From NCBI RefSeq assembly GCF_000834655.1, contig NZ_JXQQ01000132.1, positions 1 to 64,000 of the forward strand: a stretch of 64,000 bases of DNA, given 5' to 3'. The stretch's first letter is position 1; each line of letters opens with the position of its first letter. The notes below the pieces were generated by a model. That model was given only the letters and a program-made list of their open reading frames with translations. It was not told where the DNA came from and did no database searches. A program made the translations under genes and the position numbers. Shown in pieces: positions 49,507 to 58,194 of the stretch. This stretch comes from Variovorax paradoxus (GTDB taxonomy: Bacteria > Pseudomonadota > Gammaproteobacteria > Burkholderiales > Burkholderiaceae_C).

Positions 49507-49929
49507 TCAGCGCAGCGCCACCAGCGCCTCGCCGGCGATGCGGGCCTGGCCGTACTGGTTGGCGCTCAGCACCTCGACGCGCACGCAGCGCTCGCCGTTG
49601 TGCTCGAGCTTCTCCACCACGCGGCCGGTGCAGCGCACCGCATGGCCGATGTGGGTGATGCCCTGGAAGCGCGCGTCGAAGCGGCGCAACTGCGACTGCG
49701 GCGCCCACTGCGTGACGAGCCGGCCGAGCCAGGCCATGCCCAGCATGCCCTGCGCGAACACGTCGGGCATGCCGGCCCTGCGCGCGAAGTCGGTGTCGAT
49801 GTGAATGGGGTTGTGGTCACCCGAGGCGCCCGCGAAGAGCGCGAGCATGGTGCGGTTGACCGGCGCGAACTGCAGAGGTGGCAGCTCGTCGCCGATCTGG
49901 ATGCTGTCGTAGGTGGCGGGGGTGGTCAT
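49507..49929 (-). CDS. MaoC-type (R)-hydratase
   Basis: The 140-aa hot-dog protein carries the hydratase-2 motif in GASGDHNPIHIDTDFARRAG, with catalytic Asp and His. It has the MaoC C-terminal strands (TGRVVEKLE, ARIAGEALVAL). It should hydrate an enoyl-CoA. The start at 49929 removes nine poorly conserved residues of an upstream alternative. It is preceded by a second, N-terminal-type MaoC protein, and the two may form a heteromeric hydratase. Confidence 0.9.
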   Translation of the reverse strand: MTTPATYDSIQIGDELPPLQFAPVNRTMLALFAGASGDHNPIHIDTDFARRAGMPDVFAQGMLGMAWLGRLVTQWAPQSQLRRFDARFQGITHIGHAVRCTGRVVEKLEHNGERCVRVEVLSANQYGQARIAGEALVALR

Positions 49930-49943
49930 CTCAGGTTCTCTCT

Positions 49944-50384
49944 TCAGTGGCGGCACACGATCACCGTGCGCAGCTCGGCCACGAGCTCGTCGCGTTGGTT
50001 GGTGGCGCGCGAGGTCTTCACGACGAACTCCAGAGCACCGTTCTTCTTGTCGTAGATGTCGCTGACGACGGAGCGCACCGTCACCGTGTCGCCCACGCAG
50101 GCGGGCTTGTGGTAGCTGAAGCTCTGCTCGCCATGCAGGAGCTTCGAAAGCGGGATCTGCAGGTCGTCGAGCAGCTGGTTCGATGCGCCCGAATCCAGCT
50201 CGGCCGCGAACAGGAACGTGGGCGGCGCGGGCAGGTCCGCATAGCCCGCATCACGCGCGGCGGCGGCATCGGTGTAGACCGGATCGGTCTCGCCGATGGC
50301 CTTGGCAAAGAACTGCAGGCGGGTGCGCTCGATGGGGAGCACCGAGGCGGGCAGCTCGTGGCCGATCCATTTCTTGTCGATCAT
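49944..50384 (-). CDS. MaoC-like N-terminal (FAS1-DH type) hot-dog protein
   Basis: The 146-aa protein has the fold of the N-terminal half of MaoC-type dehydratases: FAKAIGETDPVYTDAAAARDAG, APPTFLFAAELD, GEQSFSYHKPACVGD, VRSVVSDIYDKK. It lacks the GDxNPxH catalytic motif. Together with the following MaoC gene it probably makes a two-subunit hydratase, as seen in steroid side-chain enzymes. GAGGAAG precedes the ATG. Confidence 0.87.
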   Translation of the reverse strand: MIDKKWIGHELPASVLPIERTRLQFFAKAIGETDPVYTDAAAARDAGYADLPAPPTFLFAAELDSGASNQLLDDLQIPLSKLLHGEQSFSYHKPACVGDTVTVRSVVSDIYDKKNGALEFVVKTSRATNQRDELVAELRTVIVCRH

Positions 50385-50398
50385 GTTCTGCTTCTTCC

Positions 50399-51583
50399 TC
50401 AGACGCGTTCGTAGAGCGTGACCACGCAGGCGCCGCCCAACCCGAGGTTGTGCTGCAGCGCCATCCGCGCGCCTTCGACCTGCCGCTTGTCGGCCGTGCC
50501 GCGCAGCTGCTGGACCAGCTCGGTGCATTGCGCAAGACCGGTCGCCCCGAGCGGATGCCCCTTGGACAGCAGCCCGCCCGACGGGTTGGTCACCACCTTG
50601 CCGCCGTAGGTGTTGTCGCCATCGACCACGAACTTCTCCGCGCCGCCGACGGGGCACAGGCCCAGCGCCTCGTAGCTGATGAGCTCGTTGTGCGCGAAGC
50701 AGTCGTGCAGCTCGACCACGTCGATGTCCTGCGGACCGACGCCGGCCGCGTCGTACACCTTCTGCGCGGCCTCCTGCGCCATGCTGAAGCCCACCACCTC
50801 GCGCATGTCGCGGCTCTCGAAGGTCACGGGGCGATCGGTGGTCATGGCCTGCGCCTTGATGCGCACGGTGCGGTCCAGGCCGTGGCGCTCGGCGAAGCGC
50901 GGCGAGCAGACGATGGCCGCGGCCGCGCCGCAGGTGGGCGGGCAGGCCATGAGCCGGGTCATGACGCCGGGCCACATGACAGGGGCGGCCATCACCTCGT
51001 CCTCTGTGACGACGGTGCGGAACAGCGCGACCGGGTTGTTCGACGCATGGCGGCTGGCCTTCGCGCGGATCTTGGCGAAGGTGGACATCTGCGTGCCGTA
51101 CTGCTGCATGTGCGCGAGGCCCGCGCCGCCGAAGTAGCGCAGCGCGAGCGGCACCTGCTCGTTGCCGACCAGCTCGTCGGTGATGCTCTCGAAGTTGTCG
51201 AACGGGCTCGGCCGGTCGTTGAACACCGCGCCCAGCGCGCCGGGGCTCATGTGCTCGAAGCCGAGCGCGAGCACGCAGTCGGCCGCGCCGCTGGCCACCG
51301 CCTGGCGCGCGAGGAAGAGCGCGGTCGAGCCGGTCGAGCAGTTGTTGTTGACGTTCACGACCGGGATGCCCGTCATGCCCACTTCGTACAGCGCGCGCTG
51401 GCCGGCGGTGGAGTCGCCGTACACGTAGCCTACGTAGGCCTGCTGGATCAGTTCGTAGCCGATGCCGGCGTCCTTGAGCGCTGCGTTCGTGGCGTGCGCG
51501 GCCATCTGCGGATAGGGCTGGTTCGCGCCCGGCTTGGTGAAGGGGATCATGCCGACCCCGACCACGTAGACGTCTTGACTCAT
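50399..51583 (-). CDS. SCP-x-type thiolase (lipid-transfer protein/thiolase)
   Basis: The 394-aa thiolase has the nucleophilic cysteine in NVNNNCSTGSTAL and the C-terminal GGLLSKGHPLGATGLAQ with catalytic histidine; the final cysteine motif is GLGGACVVTLY. DVVELHDCFAHNE is typical of the SCP-x branch. It lies in an operon with an acyl-CoA ligase and hydratases, so it should cleave a 3-oxoacyl-CoA, or act as an aldolase-like partner if paired with a DUF35 protein; no DUF35 gene is seen here. Confidence 0.9.
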   Translation of the reverse strand: MSQDVYVVGVGMIPFTKPGANQPYPQMAAHATNAALKDAGIGYELIQQAYVGYVYGDSTAGQRALYEVGMTGIPVVNVNNNCSTGSTALFLARQAVASGAADCVLALGFEHMSPGALGAVFNDRPSPFDNFESITDELVGNEQVPLALRYFGGAGLAHMQQYGTQMSTFAKIRAKASRHASNNPVALFRTVVTEDEVMAAPVMWPGVMTRLMACPPTCGAAAAIVCSPRFAERHGLDRTVRIKAQAMTTDRPVTFESRDMREVVGFSMAQEAAQKVYDAAGVGPQDIDVVELHDCFAHNELISYEALGLCPVGGAEKFVVDGDNTYGGKVVTNPSGGLLSKGHPLGATGLAQCTELVQQLRGTADKRQVEGARMALQHNLGLGGACVVTLYERV

Positions 51584-51635
51584 GAAGGTCTCCTTGATGT
51601 TCGGATAGGAAAATGCTTAGGAAAAAAATGTCGGG

Positions 51636-53195
51636 TCAGGCCACGCTGCGCTGGCGGTCTTGCCAGAAGGGCTCGCGCAGCTTGGTCTTGAGCACCTTGC
51701 CGGCGCCCGACAGCGGCAGCGCCTCGACCACGGCCACGCTGCGCGGGCACTTGTAGTTGGCGATCAGCGTCTTGCAGTGCGCGATCAATTCCTCGGGCTG
51801 GATGCCCTGCCCCGGCTTGAGCACCAGCACCGCATGCACCGACTCGCCCCACTCCTCGCTGGGGATGCCGATGACCGCGCACGCCGCCACCGCGGGGTGC
51901 TGGTTGATGGCGTTCTCGACCTCGGCCGAGTACACGTTCTCGCCGCCGCTGATGACCATGTCCTTCATGCGGTCGACCACGAAGATGAAGCCGTCGGCAT
52001 CCATGTAGGCGCCGTCGCCGGTGTGCATCCAGCCGTTCCGCAGCGCCGCCGCCGTCTGCTCGGGCTTGTTCCAGTAGCCCTGCATCACGTTGGGGCCGCG
52101 CACCGCCACTTCGCCCACGGTGCCGCGCCGCACTTCGGTGCCGTCGGCATCGACGATGCGCACTTCCATGCATACGCTGGCCCGGCCCGCCGAGCGCAGC
52201 TTGCCGGTCTTTCGGCCCTCGGCCGTGTGGAAGAAGGCCGGATGCAGCGTGGCGATAGGCGACAGCTCGGTCATGCCGTAGGCCTGCACGAAGTCGACGC
52301 CCGGGAAGGCTTCCATGGCGCGGTTGAGCACCGCTTCCGAAATGGGCGAGGCGCCGTAGGTGATGCCCTTCAGGCTGCTCAGGTCGCGCGGCTTGCGCAT
52401 CGCAGGATGGTCGACCAGCATCTGGATCATGGTGGGCACCAGCAGCAGGCTGGTCACGCGGTCGCGCTCGATGGCGTCGAGCACGCCTTCGGGCGTGAAC
52501 ATCGGCAGGATCGCGTGCGTGTTGCCGGCAAACCAGTGCGGCGTGGCCAGGCCCATGTCGGCCAGGTGGAACATCGGCGCCGCATGCAGGTAGCAGCCGC
52601 CGGCCGGTGCCAGGCCCTCGGCCTGCGCCGCCAGCGCCGAACTGCAGATGTTGATGTGGCTGAGCATCACGCCCTTGGGAAAGCCGGTGGTGCCGCCCGT
52701 GTAGAAGATGCCGGCCAGGTCCTCGCCGCGGCGCACGGCGTCGGGCACTGGCGAAGTAGCGTCAATCAGCCCCTCGTAGCTGTGCATGCCGGCCGGCAGG
52801 GGGCCGTCGCCGCAATAGATCACCTCGCGCAGGCTCCTGGACTCGCCGCGCATCTGCTCGACCACGCCGCGGAAGGTCTCGTCGACCAGCAGGATGGTCG
52901 AGCCCGAGTCTTCCAGCGAGTAGAGGATCTCGGCCGGCGACCAGCGGATGTTGCAGGGGTTGAGCACGCCGCCGCCCCAGGGCACGGCCATCTGGTATTC
53001 GAGGTAGCGGTCGGAGTTGAGCGACAGCATGGCGACGCGGTCGCCCGCCTGCATGCCCAGGCCCTGGAGCGCGCCAGCAAGGCGCGCGATGCGTTCGGCG
53101 AAGTCGCGAAAACTGCGGGTGCGGCCGGCGAAGCGCACCGCGATGGCGTCGGGGCGCTGCTGCACGGCGCGGTGAAGGCCTTGGGTCAGGTACAT
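51636..53195 (-). CDS. Fatty-acyl/aryl-CoA ligase (AMP-forming)
   Basis: The 519-aa ligase belongs to the ANL superfamily: P-loop FYTGGTTGFPKGVML, YGMTELSP, GRASVCMEVRIVD, HTGDGAYMD and a C-terminal KDMVISGGENVYSAEVE with hinge aspartate region VVDRMKD; the catalytic lysine is in LSGAGKVLKTKL. It activates a carboxylic acid to its CoA ester and feeds the operon that follows. The start at 53195 (MYLTQGLHR) is supported by family length. The substrate may be a medium-chain or ring-containing acid. Confidence 0.9.
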   Translation of the reverse strand: MYLTQGLHRAVQQRPDAIAVRFAGRTRSFRDFAERIARLAGALQGLGMQAGDRVAMLSLNSDRYLEYQMAVPWGGGVLNPCNIRWSPAEILYSLEDSGSTILLVDETFRGVVEQMRGESRSLREVIYCGDGPLPAGMHSYEGLIDATSPVPDAVRRGEDLAGIFYTGGTTGFPKGVMLSHINICSSALAAQAEGLAPAGGCYLHAAPMFHLADMGLATPHWFAGNTHAILPMFTPEGVLDAIERDRVTSLLLVPTMIQMLVDHPAMRKPRDLSSLKGITYGASPISEAVLNRAMEAFPGVDFVQAYGMTELSPIATLHPAFFHTAEGRKTGKLRSAGRASVCMEVRIVDADGTEVRRGTVGEVAVRGPNVMQGYWNKPEQTAAALRNGWMHTGDGAYMDADGFIFVVDRMKDMVISGGENVYSAEVENAINQHPAVAACAVIGIPSEEWGESVHAVLVLKPGQGIQPEELIAHCKTLIANYKCPRSVAVVEALPLSGAGKVLKTKLREPFWQDRQRSVA

Positions 53196-53305
53196 GGGTT
53201 TGTCTCCGTCTGGTTCTTGTGCAGTGGCATGGTAGAAATCCCCGCACAGCCCGGCGATTGCAGTTCGCTTCGATCGCATGGCAGAAAACGTCAATCCACC
53301 GAGAC

Positions 53306-54331
53306 ATGCTGCAACCGCCCATCACCATTCCGATCGTCTTCGTGCAGGGCATGCTCTCGGGCGTGCGCGCGCGCGGGGCCGAGGCGGCGGTGTGCATCGA
53401 GACGGCGCTGGAAGACGCGGGCATCGCACCCTCGCTGCTGCGGGAGGCCGGTGCGCGCGTCACGGGCGAGCAGTACGTGGCCCTCTTCGCGCTGCTGATG
53501 CAGCGCATGGACGACGAGGCCCTGGGTTTTCTCACGCGGCGGCTGCGCTGCGGCAGCTTCGCGCTGATGCTGCGCTCCACGCTGGGCGCGCCCACTTTCG
53601 AAGTGGCGCTGCGCCGCGTGGCCCACACCTTCAGCCTGCTGCAGGACGACATCGCGCTGGTTCCGCTGCGGGAAGGCCAGCTCGCAGGCTTCGGCATTCG
53701 GCTGAACAACCCGCAGGCGATGCAGCAGAACTTCCTGCACGAGCTGATGCTGCGGGTGCACTGGCGGCTCTTCGCATGGCTGCACGGCGGACGGCTGGCG
53801 GCACGGCGTTTCGATTTCGGCTTCGAGCTGCCGCCCTATGCCGACGGCTACGCCAAGGTGTTTCCCGGCCCGCTGCAGTTCGGCCAGCCCCTGTCGGCGG
53901 TGTGGTTCGATGCCAGCGCACTGGCCACGCCGGTCCACCGCGATGCGCATGCGATGCAGGTGTTTCTGTCGGCGTCGCCTGCCAATGTGATCCTGCCCCG
54001 GCTCGCCGAGCAGGCCGTGAGCGCGAAGGTGCGCGCGGTGCTGCAGCAGAACCGGCCAGCGTGGCCCGACCTTGCGACCACGGCGGGCAGCCTGCACATG
54101 TCGGTGAGCACGCTGCAACGCCACCTGGCGACGGAAGGCACGTCGTTCCAGTCGCTGAAGGACCAGTTGCGGCGCGACCTGGCCATCGTGCGGCTCAACA
54201 CCAGCACCGTGCCGCTCGCCGCACTGGCCGAGGAGCTGGGGTTCGCGGACAGCGCGGCCTTCCAGCGGGCCTTCAAGACCTGGACGGGCGGCGCGCCGGG
54301 GTCGTACCGGCGGCGCACGCAAGCCGACTGA
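53306..54331 (+). CDS. AraC-family regulator, divergent from the acyl-CoA operon
   Basis: The 341-aa protein has an N-terminal arabinose-binding-type domain of AraC regulators (OruR/ArgR-like layout, residues 10-200) and a C-terminal AraC helix-turn-helix pair (LHMSVSTLQRHLATEG, LAALAEELGFADSAAFQRAFK, GGAPGSYRR). It begins 110 bp from the divergent ligase gene, the expected layout for its activator. The start at 53306 is chosen because upstream sequence lacks family resemblance. Confidence 0.88.
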   Translation: MLQPPITIPIVFVQGMLSGVRARGAEAAVCIETALEDAGIAPSLLREAGARVTGEQYVALFALLMQRMDDEALGFLTRRLRCGSFALMLRSTLGAPTFEVALRRVAHTFSLLQDDIALVPLREGQLAGFGIRLNNPQAMQQNFLHELMLRVHWRLFAWLHGGRLAARRFDFGFELPPYADGYAKVFPGPLQFGQPLSAVWFDASALATPVHRDAHAMQVFLSASPANVILPRLAEQAVSAKVRAVLQQNRPAWPDLATTAGSLHMSVSTLQRHLATEGTSFQSLKDQLRRDLAIVRLNTSTVPLAALAEELGFADSAAFQRAFKTWTGGAPGSYRRRTQAD

Positions 54332-54389
54332 GCGGTTCGAGTTTTCAGAAGCTACCGGAACTCCAGCAATCCCGCGCGACAATCCGCGC

Positions 54390-54974
54390 ATGGCCACCGC
54401 ACCCGACCTCCCGCCCCTCAACCGCCAGTTCGTCGCCCACTTCGGCGAGATGGGCAGCAAGTGGGGTATCAACCGCACCGTGGGGCAGATCTACGCCCTC
54501 ATCTTCCTGTCGCAGCGCGCGCTCAATGCCGACGAGATCGCCGAGCTGCTGGAGTTTTCTCGCTCCAACGTGAGCATGGGCCTGAAGGAGCTGCAGGCCT
54601 GGCGGCTGGTGCGGCTGCGGCACCAGGCGGGCGACCGGCGCGAGTATTTCGAGGCGCCGTCGGACGTGTGGGAAATCTTCCGCGTGCTGGCCGAGGAGCG
54701 GCGCCGCCGCGAGATCGAACCCACGCTCTCGATGTTGCGCAACGCCCTGCTCGAATCGCCCACGAGCGACGCCGAGCGCCATGCGCAAGAACGCATGCGC
54801 GAGATGCACGACCTGATCGACCGGCTGATGAAATGGTTCGACGACGTGCAGCGGCTCGCGCCCGAGACTGCGATGCAGCTCATGGGCATGGGAGCGACGG
54901 TGACGAAGGTGTTGACGCTGAAAGACCGCATCACGGGCGGGTCGGCGAAGAAAAAGAAGCCAGCGGCGGAGTGA
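54390..54974 (+). CDS. GbsR/MarR-type transcriptional regulator
   Basis: The 194-aa protein has a winged helix at residues 20-85: GINRTVGQIYALIFLSQRALNADEIAELL (region 26-54), SRSNVSMGLKELQAWRLVR, then a long helical C-terminus (AEERRRREIEPTLSML, MHDLIDRLMKWFDDV) and a basic tail KKKK. This is the GbsR-type architecture. It converges with the cytochrome bd operon, across a repeat element. The target is unknown; a link with cyd genes is only positional. Confidence 0.85.
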   Translation: MATAPDLPPLNRQFVAHFGEMGSKWGINRTVGQIYALIFLSQRALNADEIAELLEFSRSNVSMGLKELQAWRLVRLRHQAGDRREYFEAPSDVWEIFRVLAEERRRREIEPTLSMLRNALLESPTSDAERHAQERMREMHDLIDRLMKWFDDVQRLAPETAMQLMGMGATVTKVLTLKDRITGGSAKKKKPAAE

Positions 54975-55026
54975 CGTCGGCGGGCCGTGTTCAGGGCTCG
55001 ATCACGCCGACGGGGTACCTTGCTCC

Positions 55027-55206
55027 GCGAATGTCCCCCGGGCTTCGCCCTCCTCCTTGATTTCGCTGCGCAAGGCACCCCATCGGCGTGCTCGTCTTCA
55101 GCGCACGGGATGATCGGCCAGTACGGAGGCAGCGCCTCTTGTGCGCAGGGCAGCGAGTGCTCTCCGAAGCGAAATCAAGATGAGCCGAAGGCGCGGGGAC
55201 ATTCGC
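55027..55206. repeat. Long inverted-repeat element between GbsR-type gene and cydX
   Basis: The left arm (55027-55070, starting GCGAATGTCCCC) and right arm (55165-55206, ending GGGGACATTCGC) are inverted copies of about 42-44 bp. Both contain CTTCG, CTTGATTTCGCT and its complement in matching order, with a few mismatches. A spacer of about 94 bp separates them. It fills most of the 243-bp gap between the two convergent transcription units and could act as a terminator or be a dispersed element. Confidence 0.85.
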
Positions 55207-55217
55207 ACGAACCGAAC

Positions 55218-55367
55218 CTAGAGCCGCTCCTGCCCCTGCGGCGACTCGGGCAGCTCGAGCTTCTCCCTGCGGATGGCGTCGTCGTCCATGAGTTCGTACC
55301 ACATGGCATTGAGTACGGCGAAAGCGGCTGCCAGCGGCAGGCCGAGGATCCAGGCGAAGTACCACAT
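55218..55367 (-). CDS. cydX: Cytochrome bd oxidase small subunit
   Basis: A 49-codon frame directly after cydB starts MWYFAWILGLPLAAAFAVLN and continues AMWYELMDDDAIRREKLEL. This is the CydX/CydX-YbgT pattern: one transmembrane helix with an N-terminal WYFAWILG motif, conserved glutamate region and charged tail. CydX stabilises the haem sites of the CydAB complex. The ATG lies 18 bases after the cydB stop. The tail is longer than in E. coli (37 residues). It is too short for usual gene-length cut-offs. Confidence 0.92.
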   Translation of the reverse strand: MWYFAWILGLPLAAAFAVLNAMWYELMDDDAIRREKLELPESPQGQERL

Positions 55368-55385
55368 GTTCTTGTCCCTCTGTGT

Positions 55386-56540
55386 TCAGTAGGCGTGACC
55401 GCTGTCTTCGCGGATGGCTTTCTCGTCGACCTTGCCCCACAGCACGTGGTAGACCCAGGTGGTGTAGGCCACGATGATCGGAATGAAGATGCCGGTGACC
55501 ACCAGCATGATGAAGAGCGTGAGGTGGCTGGACGACGAATCCCACACCGTGAGGCTCGCGCGCGGGTCGATCGACGAGGGCAGGATGAACGGGAACATCG
55601 ACGCACCCACGCTCAGGATGATGCCGGCGATGCCGAGTGCCGCCGTGAGCAGCGCGAGCACCGGTCGGCGCAGCACCAGCCCGAGCAACGCGCCCAGCGC
55701 GCCGATGAAGCCGGCAGCGGGCGCGGCCAGCGTCCACGGGTGCGCTGCGTAGTTGGCGGTCCATGCGCCCGCATGCAGCTCGACGGTCTTGAGCATCGGG
55801 TTCGAGGGCCCCACCGCATCGACCACGCTGCTGATGCGGTAGCCGCCGATGCTCGTGGCGAGCAGCGCGCCGGCGAGCGCATAGAGCGCGATGGTGAGCA
55901 CCGCGGCCACCATGCCGTAGGTGCGCGCGCGCTCGGCCACCGGCCCCTCTGTCTTGAGCAACAGCCACGCCGCGCCGTGCATCACGAGCATTGCGACAGA
56001 CACCAGCCCGCACAGGATGGCGAACGGATTCAGCAACCCGAAGAAGCCGCCGTCGTAGAAGATGTGCATGTCCGCATCGAAGCGGAAAGGCACGCCCTGC
56101 AGCACGTTGCCCACTGCCACGCCGCAGATCAGCGCGGGCACGAAGCCGCTGAAGAACAGCACCCAGTCCCAGCGCGCGCGCCATTGCGGCGACTCGCGCT
56201 TGCTGCGGAACTTGAAGGCCACGGGGCGCAGGATCAGCGCGGTGAGGATCACGAACATCGCCAGATAGAAGCCCGAAAACGACACCGCGTACAACTGCGG
56301 CCAGGCCGCGAAGATCGCTCCGCCGCCCAGGATGAGCCACACCTGGTTGCCCTCCCACACGGGGCCTACGCTGTTGATAACGACGCGGCGCTCGATGTCG
56401 TTGCGCGCGGCGAACGGCAGCAGCATGCCGCTGCCCAGGTCGAACCCGTCGGTCACCGCGAAGCCGACCAGCAGCACGCCGATCAAGAGCCACCAGATGA
56501 AGCGCAGGGTGTCGTAGTCGAGGAGTGTGTGCAGGATCAT
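55386..56540 (-). CDS. cydB: Cytochrome bd quinol oxidase subunit II
   Basis: The 384-aa membrane protein matches CydB: LRFIWWLLIGVLLVGFAVTDGFDLG near the start (region 13-37), VVINSVGPVWEGNQVWLILGG, and a C-terminal VTGIFIPIIVAYTTWVYHVLWG. It pairs with CydA to form the quinol-oxidising, oxygen-reducing complex in the inner membrane. Its ATG overlaps the cydA stop by 4 bases. Confidence 0.96.
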   Translation of the reverse strand: MILHTLLDYDTLRFIWWLLIGVLLVGFAVTDGFDLGSGMLLPFAARNDIERRVVINSVGPVWEGNQVWLILGGGAIFAAWPQLYAVSFSGFYLAMFVILTALILRPVAFKFRSKRESPQWRARWDWVLFFSGFVPALICGVAVGNVLQGVPFRFDADMHIFYDGGFFGLLNPFAILCGLVSVAMLVMHGAAWLLLKTEGPVAERARTYGMVAAVLTIALYALAGALLATSIGGYRISSVVDAVGPSNPMLKTVELHAGAWTANYAAHPWTLAAPAAGFIGALGALLGLVLRRPVLALLTAALGIAGIILSVGASMFPFILPSSIDPRASLTVWDSSSSHLTLFIMLVVTGIFIPIIVAYTTWVYHVLWGKVDEKAIREDSGHAY

Positions 56541-58153
56541 GCGGCGCTCCCGGTGGTGGAAGGGACGGTGGTGGCGCCATGCGCCGGCGGAACATGGGAA
56601 CGCGCATCGCCCTCGTCGGGCGCGTGCTCGGCTTCGGGCCCCTTGCGGATGGCCTTGAGCATCAGCTTCATCTCGATGACGAGCAGCACGGTGTAGATCG
56701 CGATAAAACCCGCGAGCGTGAGCAGGAGCGTCTTCACGCCCAGGTTCGACACCGCGACCGCCGTGGGCAGCACGCCCTCGATCACCCAGGGTTGGCGGCC
56801 GAACTCCGCCACCAGCCAGCCGGCCTCGATGGCGATCCACGGCAGCGGGATCGCGAACACCGCGGCCTTCAGGAGCCACCGGTGCCTGTCGAGCTTGCGG
56901 CGCGCCGACAGCACGAAGAAGGTGCCGGTCAACAGGATCAGCAGCATGCCGATGCCCACCATCACGCGGAACAGCCAGAAAAGCGGCGCGACCTGCGGCA
57001 CGGTGTCCCATGCGGCCTTGGTGATCTGCGCGTCGGTGGCGGTGCGCGGGTCGTCGACGTAGCGCTTGAGCAGCAACGCGTAGCCCATGTTGATGCCGTT
57101 GTCCTCGAAGTCGCCGCGCACGCCCTGCGTCACCTTGCCGGTGCCGCCCGCCTCGCGGATCTTCTGCAGGGCGTCGTAGGCCTTCAGGCCCTCTCGGATG
57201 CGGGCCTCGGCGCGCTTGACCAGTTCATCGATGCCGGGCATCACCGTGTCGAGCGAGCGCGTGCCGATGAGGCCCATCACGCCCGGGATGTGGATGGCGT
57301 AGTGCGTCTCGCGCGATTCCTGGTCGGGAAAGCCGATGACCGTGAAGGCGGCGGGTGCGGGTTGTGTCTCCCACATGGCTTCGATGGCGGCAAGCTTCAT
57401 CTTCTGGTGCTCGCCCGAGAGGTAGCCGCTTTCGTCGCCAAGCACCGCCACCGAGAGCGCCGAGGCCAGGCCGAAGGAGGCGGCCACGGTCATCGAGCGC
57501 TTGGCCAGTTCGAGGTGGCGGCCCTTGAGCAGATACCAGGCCGACACGCCGAGCACGAACACCGAGGCGCACACATAGCCTGCCGAGACGGTGTGCACGA
57601 ACTTGGCCTGCGCCACCGGGTTGGTGAGCACCGCGAGGAAGTCGGTCACCTCCATGCGCATGGTCTGCGGGTTGAAGGCCGCGCCCACGGGGTTCTGCAT
57701 CCAGCCGTTGGCAATGAGGATCCAGAGCGCCGAGAAGTTCGAGCCGATGGCCACGGCCCAGGTGGCCACCAGGTGGCCGACCTTGGAGAGCTTGTCCCAG
57801 CCGAAGAAGAACAGGCCCACGAAGGTCGCCTCCATGAAGAAGGCCATGAGCCCCTCGATGGCCAGCGGCGCGCCGAAGATGTCGCCCACGTAATGGCTGT
57901 AGTAGCTCCAGTTCATGCCGAACTGGAACTCCATCACCACGCCGGTCGCGACACCCATCGCGAAGTTGATGCCGAAGAGCACGCCCCAGAATTTCGTCAT
58001 GTCGCGCCAGATGACGCGGCCCGTCATGACGTAGACCGTTTCCATGATCGCCAGCAGGATCGAGAGGCCGAGCGTGAGCGGCACGAAGAGGAAGTGATAC
58101 AGCGCCGTGACGGCGAACTGCAGGCGCGAGAGCGCAACGATGTCGAGGTCCAT
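56537..58153 (-). CDS. cydA: Cytochrome bd quinol oxidase subunit I
   Basis: The 538-aa protein carries the haem-b595 histidine at residue 20 (ALYHFLFVPLTLG), the quinol-loop region with GRQPWVIEGVLPTAVAVS, and SYYSHYVGDIFGAPLAIEG. Length is close to other CydA proteins with a slightly extended acidic C-terminus. It is the high-affinity terminal oxidase used at low oxygen or under nitric-oxide and sulfide stress. AAGGAAG precedes the ATG. It follows cydC by 41 bases. Confidence 0.97.
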   Translation of the reverse strand: MDLDIVALSRLQFAVTALYHFLFVPLTLGLSILLAIMETVYVMTGRVIWRDMTKFWGVLFGINFAMGVATGVVMEFQFGMNWSYYSHYVGDIFGAPLAIEGLMAFFMEATFVGLFFFGWDKLSKVGHLVATWAVAIGSNFSALWILIANGWMQNPVGAAFNPQTMRMEVTDFLAVLTNPVAQAKFVHTVSAGYVCASVFVLGVSAWYLLKGRHLELAKRSMTVAASFGLASALSVAVLGDESGYLSGEHQKMKLAAIEAMWETQPAPAAFTVIGFPDQESRETHYAIHIPGVMGLIGTRSLDTVMPGIDELVKRAEARIREGLKAYDALQKIREAGGTGKVTQGVRGDFEDNGINMGYALLLKRYVDDPRTATDAQITKAAWDTVPQVAPLFWLFRVMVGIGMLLILLTGTFFVLSARRKLDRHRWLLKAAVFAIPLPWIAIEAGWLVAEFGRQPWVIEGVLPTAVAVSNLGVKTLLLTLAGFIAIYTVLLVIEMKLMLKAIRKGPEAEHAPDEGDARSHVPPAHGATTVPSTTGSAA

Positions 58154-58194
58154 GGGTTCTTCCTTTGTGTTCTCTTTTGTCTTTTCCTGCGGAA

